In this document: positions 7,395-13,215 of the stretch, in pieces
How positions within the stretch are numbered: the first letter of the stretch is position 1
Layout of the letters: every line of letters begins with the position of its first letter
Source of the DNA: Thermoplasmatota archaeon
Lineage (GTDB): Archaea > Thermoplasmatota > E2 > DHVEG-1
Direction: 5' to 3'
Assembly (NCBI GenBank): GCA_022866015.1
Contig: JALHTX010000045.1
Span: 1-18,210, forward strand
Length of the DNA stretch: 18,210 nucleotides
Translations under genes and position numbers: made by a program
Notes under the pieces: generated by a model
Databases searched by the model: none
What the model saw: only the letters and a program-made list of their open reading frames with translations
Told to the model about the DNA's origin: nothing

Positions 7395-9332
7395 TTATAA
7401 ATAATTAGTTGTATTTAAATTTGTAGCTATATTTGCTTCATAGTTATACCAGCAGTGTCTAACTAACTTAAGTGTCCCAAAATAAATCTGAGGTATATAC
7501 TTTAATCCAATTTCGAATGTTCGTAAAAAATCTCTTCTTTCTTCATATAATTGGATTTTTTGAAAAATAGAGATTCTAGGCAAAAGTAGTTTCTCTTTTA
7601 AATTTTTGGCAATACTAAGTGTTGTTAAAACAATTTTTTCAGATTCATTTAAACGCCAATTTAAATCATTTTTTAGACCATTGACTCGTTCTATTATAGA
7701 TTCATTAAATTTGTATAACATTGGTACAACCTGTTCTAATTCATCGATATTTTTTATCGATCTATTGTTATAATATTGATATATATCACAATACAAAAAA
7801 ACATATTTTAAAATACGGGAATCTTTTTCAAAATTAGTGTTATTATCATCTAATGATTTAAATAATTCCTGTAAATCTATTGTTATATTTTTCAAATATG
7901 AAATATTATAATAAAAATTATTGATCCTTTTACGGAGATCATCAAAATCATGTTTAGAGATACCATAAATCGGTAAATTATCTGTTTTTTCCATTAATGA
8001 TATAATAAATGATAATTCATAACATTTATAATTTATTGGTTCAGAATTTTCTTTAGAGGTTACGTAGAATAATGCATTATAAATAGGTCTTCTACCGTAG
8101 TAAGGATCACCATTCCAATCAATTCCTTTAAATAAAAGAGAAATGTTAATGACGAACTCAGGATGGCTACTAAATAAAACAATTTTACCATCCCCAAATT
8201 TAGAATCTACCCAGCTTGGTTTACGAACAATCAAATCTTTGAGATCAGAAGATTTATCTGATGTCCCATTTATTGGTTTTAAATCTTGAAAGTAAGCCAA
8301 AGCATGAGTGTTTTTCCCAAGCCAAACAAACCATGATCCTTCAAAAAAATCCTGAAAGGTTTTATTCACCCCAAAAGTCACAGGATGACTATTGCTCGTC
8401 AAGTTACTAATAGAGATACATAGAGTATAGTTTACAAAAAGACTAAAGCTCATTAATGAATCACTCAAAGAATAAGCAATAGATTTATGCAAAAAAGGAA
8501 GATTAGGGTTATATGCATGACGCAGATAAAACAATGGTATAGGTCTTAGAAATCCTGAAGAACCAACAAAAGCCCCATAACACGAACCAATATACCCCCC
8601 ACCATTACTGACAAAACATCTAATTGCATTACATCCAGCAATATTTGTTATACTTTTAATAGTTTCATACATATTTGCAGGATCTGGATTATAAGGCCAC
8701 ATAAAAACATTAAAATCATTGTTATTTAGAAGTGTCTGAGATTCATTATCAAGAAGGAATTCATAAGTAAGAAAACCACCAGCCTCAGCGATTTGTAGGT
8801 AACATGGCCAACTATATCTAATCGGTACACCAAGATATTGCGCTATCTTAGGCTCCACCAGTATATCAGTATTAGTATCGATTGTCTGCATTAACAGATA
8901 AGCTTCATTTTGTATTAAACTTTGATTTTCCAGTTCATGTGTCTGATTGTAATCAGAAATTATAGAAATTAAAAGTGCATCTTTGTAAACATCACCTGAA
9001 AATGGAATAATAAATGCTCCTTTTTTGTAGAATATTTCCTGAGCGGCATAACTCATATCTAATGGTTTTGATAATACAGAAAAATCATCTTCTGACCAAT
9101 ATATAGTTATTTTTTCTCTTAGTAAATCGTTAATCATATGTCTAACTTTACTATCTGTAAATGTCTCTAAAGTTGTATCTTCTCCTTGAGGTAGTGGAAC
9201 AACAAATCCATAACACATTGAGTTGTTTATAGAATCAGGTTTTGCGAAAAAATTACCAAAAGATGATATTAATAATATCAAACATATATTAAAAGTTAGG
9301 ATTCTCAAAACTATATAATTTTTAATACTCAA
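7395..9332 (-). CDS. Exported protein with glutamine-amidotransferase/BPL_N-like core
   Basis: 645 residues, predicted secreted (hydrophobic 8-28 after MSIKNY). Residues ~200-400 resemble the class I amidotransferase-like fold of the biotin-protein-ligase N-terminal family: CFVSNGGGYIGSCYGAF (239-255) with nucleophile-elbow Cys251, and GKIVLFSSHPEF (382-393) with His390 and Glu392, a complete Cys-His-Glu triad. Residues ~65-190 may be a second, degenerate flavodoxin-like half (ITIYWSEDDF, GAFIIPFSG, LGVPIRYSW). The last ~210 residues are helical and charged, with no family I recognise. N-glycosylation sequons are frequent. The start is uncertain: the first codon is TTG, only one base after GGAGGT, and the nearest ATG (9340) opens a three-codon frame; ATT at 9326 would sit at a normal distance. 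Substrate unknown; an exported amidase or peptidase of this fold fits the neighbouring secreted hydrolases. Confidence 0.72.
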   Translation of the reverse strand: MSIKNYIVLRILTFNICLILLISSFGNFFAKPDSINNSMCYGFVVPLPQGEDTTLETFTDSKVRHMINDLLREKITIYWSEDDFSVLSKPLDMSYAAQEIFYKKGAFIIPFSGDVYKDALLISIISDYNQTHELENQSLIQNEAYLLMQTIDTNTDILVEPKIAQYLGVPIRYSWPCYLQIAEAGGFLTYEFLLDNESQTLLNNNDFNVFMWPYNPDPANMYETIKSITNIAGCNAIRCFVSNGGGYIGSCYGAFVGSSGFLRPIPLFYLRHAYNPNLPFLHKSIAYSLSDSLMSFSLFVNYTLCISISNLTSNSHPVTFGVNKTFQDFFEGSWFVWLGKNTHALAYFQDLKPINGTSDKSSDLKDLIVRKPSWVDSKFGDGKIVLFSSHPEFVINISLLFKGIDWNGDPYYGRRPIYNALFYVTSKENSEPINYKCYELSFIISLMEKTDNLPIYGISKHDFDDLRKRINNFYYNISYLKNITIDLQELFKSLDDNNTNFEKDSRILKYVFLYCDIYQYYNNRSIKNIDELEQVVPMLYKFNESIIERVNGLKNDLNWRLNESEKIVLTTLSIAKNLKEKLLLPRISIFQKIQLYEERRDFLRTFEIGLKYIPQIYFGTLKLVRHCWYNYEANIATNLNTTNYL

Positions 9333-9359
9333 ACCTCCATACTGTTCTTTAAGTAAATG

Positions 9360-9370
9360 TTTTATAAAAA
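9360..9370 (-). promoter_or_regulatory. Likely promoter of the 645-residue exported protein
   Basis: On the minus strand this reads TTTTTATAAAA, about 30 bases before the TTG at 9332. It puts transcription initiation near 9338, so the transcript would begin almost on the GGAGGT element (9334-9339). The start arrangement is therefore cramped. Confidence 0.4.
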
Positions 9371-9567
9371 TATTTCGATCAAAAAAGCTTAGTCAATAGT
9401 TTATTAAATTCTTTAAAAACATCCAATAAATTTAAGTATAGTTTATTTTAATATTAACACTTAGCAGACTATAATTCGAATGAAAATTATTTTTATTAGC
9501 AATTATCTTAAGGTTATACAACCAAAACAATTAAAACCAGGAACCGATTTCCCGGGGTACGTATAGG

Positions 9568-9594
9568 ACATATAACCTTTTCCTGACATATAAC
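9568..9594 (+). promoter_or_regulatory. tRNA-Cys promoter with duplicated TATA motif
   Basis: ACATATAAC occurs twice, at 9568-9576 and 9586-9594, 18 bases apart. The first copy is about 29 bases before the tRNA 5' end and is the likely TATA box; the second is too close to act for the same start. The rest of 9371-9567 is AT-rich with one small GC patch (around 9547-9560, containing CCCGGG) that I cannot name. Confidence 0.5.
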
Positions 9595-9604
9595 TGTCGG
9601 GTCT

Positions 9605-9675
9605 GGGCGGATAACAAAGGGGCTATGTGGCGGACTGCAGATCCGCATACGAGGGTTCAAATCCCTCTCCGCCCT
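9605..9675 (+). tRNA. tRNA-Cys (anticodon GCA)
   Basis: A 71-base cloverleaf. Acceptor GGGCGGA (9605-9611) pairs perfectly with TCCGCCC (9668-9674), followed by discriminator T9675, the U73 typical of tRNA-Cys. The D arm is short (ACA/TGT, 9614-9616 with 9626-9628) with loop AAGGGGCTA. The anticodon stem GCGGA/TCCGC (9630-9634, 9642-9646) encloses CTGCAGA, giving anticodon GCA at 9637-9639. The variable loop is four bases, and the T arm GAGGG/CCCTC encloses TTCAAAT. There is no encoded CCA and no intron. The A-U pair at position 10-25 is uncommon but this D arm is otherwise like archaeal tRNA-Cys. Confidence 0.96.
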
Positions 9676-9729
9676 CTTGTTTATTTACCATTTTTTGTAT
9701 TATTGGAATTTAAATCATAATCACTATTA

Positions 9730-9920
9730 TGCCGAATCATCGCTAAGGCACATCAATATATCTTAAAAGCGGGAGTTTGACTTTTAGAAGTTAGACTAAG
9801 CTCTCGCTTGCTTGGGGTTAAACGTATCTTAAATGCTGAGCCTGCTTTAATTAGAGGCGGAGCCGAGCCCGGCATGCCGAGCCGATTCTCGCCTCTAATG
9901 AAAACCCGCCTCCTCTGCTT
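9730..9920 (+). ncRNA. Candidate structured non-coding RNA, family unknown
   Basis: A GC-rich, non-coding patch in AT-rich surroundings with two strong hairpins. Hairpin 1: AAGCGGG (9767-9773) pairs with CTCGCTT (9803-9809), enclosing a 10-pair stem AGTTTGACTT/AAGTTAGACT (9774-9783 with 9788-9797, including two G-U pairs) around the tetraloop TTAG, with a five-base bulge on the 3' side. Hairpin 2: ATTAGAGGCG (9850-9859) pairs perfectly with CGCCTCTAAT (9890-9899) and encloses two copies of GCCGAGCC (9862-9869, 9876-9883) around the palindrome CGGCATGCCG. TATCTTAAA occurs at 9759 and 9825. I see no signature of RNase P, SRP RNA, or a C/D box guide; an H/ACA-like guide cannot be excluded. Strand and ends are not proven; plus is assumed from the G-U pairs and the upstream tRNA. 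Confidence 0.45.
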
Positions 9921-9967
9921 CATTTGAACTAAGCGGAAAAAATTGAATCTAAAAATATGGAGTAGTT

Positions 9968-10195
9968 GTGGAGCTAAATCGATTGCCGCTTTTCAAAGCC
10001 GTAAATCCAAAAAAAATTATACTCATTCCGGCATTCAAGCAGGCAAAATTTTCAATTGAACTTTCATGTAAGTTCAATCATACATATGGCGACGTTAAAT
10101 GTTTCCGCCTAAAAGGTAAGACCTATGCGATATTCGAATTTTTCGGATTCTTCAGGATGGAAAAACGAATCAGTAAAAAAAACAAAATAATATAA
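9968..10195 (+). CDS. Doubtful 75-residue frame of atypical codon use
   Basis: A GTG-started frame with GGAG (9959-9962) five bases upstream. The product is basic and rich in Phe and Lys (ends FEFFGFFRMEKRISKKNK) with no family I recognise, signal peptide or metal motif. Most of its Phe codons are TTC, whereas neighbouring genes use mostly TTT, and it sits in the same compositional island as the structured RNA. It may be a small acquired gene, a remnant, or chance; stop codons interrupt the other two plus frames. Expression evidence or homologues would decide. Confidence 0.3.
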   Translation: MELNRLPLFKAVNPKKIILIPAFKQAKFSIELSCKFNHTYGDVKCFRLKGKTYAIFEFFGFFRMEKRISKKNKII

Positions 10196-10245
10196 CTAAA
10201 TCAGAAATATCAGAAACTAGCAACAAAAACATCATTTACATAATT

Positions 10246-10254
10246 GGTATATAT
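10246..10254 (+). promoter_or_regulatory. Likely TATA box of the rhomboid gene
   Basis: GTATATATG (within TTGGTATATATGATT) lies about 50 bases before the ATG at 10299, predicting initiation near 10277 and a short leader that keeps the binding site GGAG (10285-10288). Confidence 0.45.
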
Positions 10255-10298
10255 GATTTTACATTCCTCATAGTTGCTCATATCTGGAGAAAAAGAAA

Positions 10299-11276
10299 AT
10301 GGAATTAGTAATATTACCTCAGCATTGGTCAGCATTACTCTGTATTTGTATAATGATAGGTACAATAGTTTTTGCTTACATAAAAAAAATTATGATGGTT
10401 TATGCATTGATTATATCAAATATAATAATTTTTATATTTACACTAATCTTTGAGTATCAAATAATATATGGATTTTCAGCAGATTTACCGTATGCTGGCC
10501 TAAGCTTTAGATCAATGTATTTAACCTTAGAATACTCCCCTCAAATATATACAATTTTTACATCTATGTTTATACACGCTGGATTTGCACCTATAATTGG
10601 TAATATGCTTGTATTTTTCTTTATAGGAACCGCACTTGAGGAAAGAATAGGTAGTAAAAAATTCATAATTATTTATCTTTTATCAGGAATCTGTGGTGCA
10701 CTAGTACATTCATTGACAGACCTAGGTTCAGATGTTCCTTTATTAGGTGCATCTGGAGCAATTTTTGGTATAATGGGTGCCCTTGTATTTGCTTATCCAC
10801 GTGATGAAGTCGTAATGCCACTGCCAGTTGGTTTTTTTATGGTTTTACGCAGGATAAAGGTAGTTTACGCTGTTTTACTTTTTGCAATAATTGAAACAAT
10901 TATTGTATTTTTTGATGTGCAGGATCAAACTGCTCATTTTGCACATCTTGGTGGTCTCATTGGAGGATTTATATTAGCCGCAATTTTACTCAAAGGACGT
11001 AAAACTCATACAAAAGAAGGAAAAACCTTATATTATGATTCTTTTGCACCTCAAAAAAACCGCGAGATAGATTTTTCAAAATTAAAAAAATTTGCAACAA
11101 CACCAGAACTTGATGAAATGCTTACAAAAATAAAAAATGAAAATGTTACCCAGGTTCGAGATATATGGCTTGACCATTTTTTTGAAAAAACACATTGCCC
11201 CGAATGCTCGAACAAAATAAATCATTTTGATGGAAAAATTTGGTGTGAAAAATGTGATTTTAAAGATAGTTATTAA
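10299..11276 (+). CDS. Rhomboid-family intramembrane serine protease with C-terminal zinc ribbon
   Basis: 325 residues. Rhomboids cut transmembrane substrates inside the bilayer with a Ser-His dyad. About seven membrane segments precede residue ~235. Ser152 lies in LLGASGAIFG (the GxSG motif) and His216 in AHFAHLGGLIGG; Asn102 in GNMLVFF corresponds to the oxyanion-hole Asn. The His normally four residues before that Asn is Pro98 here (HAGFAPIIGN), so the usual second oxyanion-hole helper is missing. A cytosolic tail ends in a zinc ribbon, Cys300-x2-Cys303 and Cys316-x2-Cys319 (CPEC, CEKC), which may bind a partner or nucleic acid. The start is supported by GGAG ten bases upstream. Its TAA shares TTAA with the stop of the facing presenilin-like gene. 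Substrates are unknown. Confidence 0.9.
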   Translation: MELVILPQHWSALLCICIMIGTIVFAYIKKIMMVYALIISNIIIFIFTLIFEYQIIYGFSADLPYAGLSFRSMYLTLEYSPQIYTIFTSMFIHAGFAPIIGNMLVFFFIGTALEERIGSKKFIIIYLLSGICGALVHSLTDLGSDVPLLGASGAIFGIMGALVFAYPRDEVVMPLPVGFFMVLRRIKVVYAVLLFAIIETIIVFFDVQDQTAHFAHLGGLIGGFILAAILLKGRKTHTKEGKTLYYDSFAPQKNREIDFSKLKKFATTPELDEMLTKIKNENVTQVRDIWLDHFFEKTHCPECSNKINHFDGKIWCEKCDFKDSY

Positions 11277-12217
11277 AAAATAAATACTAACCCTTTAAGT
11301 TCACCAAATAAAATCAAACTAGAAACAATATATCCAATGATTGCTCCACCACAAAGACATGGAAGCCCTGCTTGTGGTTTTCCTTTCAGGACAAATGTCA
11401 TAAGAATTGTAAAACCTATCAGTATGCCGATAATTGTACCAATAGATATTAAAAATCCTTCTGGCGCATTTATCTGACGATAAACAGCTGCAACAAGAAT
11501 TCCTGGTATTACAATATCACCTAGACCCATAAAGAAAGCTTCTCTTTCCTCGCCCTCTTTGAGTTTTTCTTTTAATCTTTTTGTTTCTTTTAAAAGCGAA
11601 TAACCACGTTTTTTAGGAATCACTAGCAAAACTGGTAGTTTTAAATCCATAACAGTGTCTGCTAAATCTATCATATGTTTAGTTTTATAGACAGAAATTG
11701 CATCATATACTGCAAGAGCAATTAATAATATTAAAACAAGTAGAATCCCAAGTGATATCCCAAAAATAATTATTGCACCTACACCTATTATTATTCCTGA
11801 TATATCTATAACATACCATTCAGGATATTTATATAATGCAATTACAAGTAATACTGCAAGAATTAATGAAGAAATCAAAACTATATCTTGATAAGCTGGA
11901 AAAAGTATGTTTAATACAGGTAAAAAGAAAGCATAAAAAGAAGTATAACCCACTGCAAAAAGAATGATAATCTGTATAATTTTATCTTTCCAGTATTTAG
12001 CGATAAGAAGAATTGTAACAGTTACTACAAGCATTATTACAATTATCATTAATATGTTTACAGGGTCGTTTATATCCTCAAAAGCTTGTTTTATCCCACC
12101 TTCAGTTATAAAAGGCTCTGTTAAAAACAATACAAGACTATAAACAATTATAAATAAAAAACCCATTAGAAAAGCAGGTATTATCTCTTTTTTAAAATTG
12201 TTTTTTTCTTCAGCCAT
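11273..12217 (-). CDS. Presenilin/signal-peptide-peptidase-like aspartyl intramembrane protease (family A22)
   Basis: 314 residues, about nine membrane helices. Archaeal presenilin homologues (PSH, DUF1119/A22) cut transmembrane segments with two membrane Asp residues. Here they are Asp172 in AVYDAISVY and Asp234 in FMGLGDIVIP (GxGD), with GLPCLCGGAI (284-293) as the PAL-equivalent motif, so the active site is complete. A charged loop between the halves (about 200-228, KETKRLKEKLKEGEE) matches the cytosolic loop of the family. The ATG at 12217 (MAEEKNN) is preferred over an in-frame TTG at 12253: no binding site precedes either, and the minus-strand box CTTTAAAAC (12235-12243) is about 22 bases upstream, so the message is probably leaderless. 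It converges on the rhomboid gene with a 4-base overlap. Substrate unknown. Confidence 0.9.
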   Translation of the reverse strand: MAEEKNNFKKEIIPAFLMGFLFIIVYSLVLFLTEPFITEGGIKQAFEDINDPVNILMIIVIMLVVTVTILLIAKYWKDKIIQIIILFAVGYTSFYAFFLPVLNILFPAYQDIVLISSLILAVLLVIALYKYPEWYVIDISGIIIGVGAIIIFGISLGILLVLILLIALAVYDAISVYKTKHMIDLADTVMDLKLPVLLVIPKKRGYSLLKETKRLKEKLKEGEEREAFFMGLGDIVIPGILVAAVYRQINAPEGFLISIGTIIGILIGFTILMTFVLKGKPQAGLPCLCGGAIIGYIVSSLILFGELKGLVFIF

Positions 12218-12360
12218 AGTAAAACAGTAAAATAGTTTTAAAGTATTTAACAATTGTTTGATTTATCAACTAAAAACCTTATACTCTTTTGATTTTAGTA
12301 GCTTATATTACTTAAACAAAGATTTTTTGAATTGTTTTTGTTTATAGATACTGATTTTTT
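12218..12360. promoter_or_regulatory. Divergent promoter spacer, presenilin-like protease and dph5
   Basis: 143 bases with no gene. Minus strand: the TTTAAAAC-type box around 12235-12243 for the protease. Plus strand: several AT boxes (TTATATT near 12303, ACTTAAAC near 12310, TTTATAGATA at 12341) could serve dph5; I cannot choose among them. No ribosome binding site precedes dph5, suggesting a short or absent leader. Confidence 0.35.
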
Positions 12361-13170
12361 ATGAAAAAAGGAACCTTATCTTTTGTTGGACTTGGATTAT
12401 ATGATGAAAAAGATATCTCAATAAAAGGACTTGAAGAAATAAAAAAATCAGATAAAGTTTTTGCAGAATTCTACACAGCAAAACTAGTTGGAACAAGTAT
12501 TGAAAAACTAGAAAAATTGTTTGGTAAAAAAATAATTGTTTTAAACCGAGAAGAAACAGAAAAAAGTGACGTAATAATTAATTCAGCAGAAAAAGAAGAT
12601 ACTGTTTTTTTAACTGCAGGAGACAGTATGACTGCGACAACACATATTGACTTACGCATTAGAGCAATAAAAAAAGGAATTAAAACCAAAGTTATACATG
12701 CAAGTAGCATTGTAACAGCAGTTTCTGGTCTTTTGGGTTTACAGAATTACAAATTTGGCCGCACTACAACACTTGCGTATCCCCAAGAAAACTATTTTCC
12801 AACAAGCCCTTATGATGTAATAAAAGAAAATAAAAAAAGGGGTTTACATACTTTAGTTCTACTAGATATTCAAGAAGACAAAAAACTTTATATGACTGCA
12901 AATGAAGGATTAAAACTTATCTTTGATATGGAAGAAAAAGTTAAAAGCAAGATATTTGATAAAGAAAGTGTAATTTGTGTTGTTGCTCGTGCCGGGTCAG
13001 ATAAACCGGTTGTTAAAGCAGGAACTATTAAAGAACTTATAGAAGAGGATTTCGGTAAACCATTTCATAGTATCGTTGTTCCAGGACGTCTTCATTTCAT
13101 GGAAATCGAAGCTCTTAGAGTACTTGCACAGTTACCTGCATATCTCGAAGAAAAATTACAAAAAATATAA
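12361..13170 (+). CDS. dph5: Diphthine synthase
   Basis: 269 residues. SAM-dependent methyltransferase of the TP-methylase (tetrapyrrole methylase-like) fold that methylates the modified histidine of elongation factor 2 to diphthine, the second step of diphthamide synthesis. Evidence: N-terminal LSFVGLGLYDEKDISIKGLE (6-25), the acidic TAGDSMTATTHIDLRIRA block (85-103), HASSIVTAVSGLLGLQNYKFG (113-133), PYDVIKENKKRGLHTLVLLD (144-163), and a near C-terminal PGRLHFMEIEAL. Length matches archaeal Dph5. The target, EF-2, is encoded about 4.2 kb downstream on the same strand, though separate promoters are visible between. No ribosome binding site precedes the ATG. HerA follows after 45 bases with its own TATATAT box at 13184. 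Confidence 0.95.
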   Translation: MKKGTLSFVGLGLYDEKDISIKGLEEIKKSDKVFAEFYTAKLVGTSIEKLEKLFGKKIIVLNREETEKSDVIINSAEKEDTVFLTAGDSMTATTHIDLRIRAIKKGIKTKVIHASSIVTAVSGLLGLQNYKFGRTTTLAYPQENYFPTSPYDVIKENKKRGLHTLVLLDIQEDKKLYMTANEGLKLIFDMEEKVKSKIFDKESVICVVARAGSDKPVVKAGTIKELIEEDFGKPFHSIVVPGRLHFMEIEALRVLAQLPAYLEEKLQKI

Positions 13171-13183
13171 TAAACCCGGCATG

Positions 13184-13190
13184 TATATAT
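13184..13190 (+). promoter_or_regulatory. TATA box of the herA-lipoprotein pair
   Basis: TATATAT centred about 29 bases before the ATG at 13216, consistent with initiation at or close to the start codon. A GGGGATGAT string (13204-13212) could act as a ribosome binding site if transcription begins further upstream, for example from the dph5 promoter. Confidence 0.45.
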
Positions 13191-13215
13191 CAAGAACTTA
13201 TTTGGGGATGATACG

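Noticed and set aside
9568..9594. Duplicated ACATATAAC as part of a repeat array or CRISPR-like element
   Set aside because: Only two copies of nine bases; best read as a duplicated TATA motif. No CRISPR array is present anywhere in the window.
9850..9899. Hairpin 2 as an intrinsic terminator of the tRNA transcript
   Set aside because: It is followed by GAAAACCC rather than a T-run, and it lies 175 bases beyond the tRNA.
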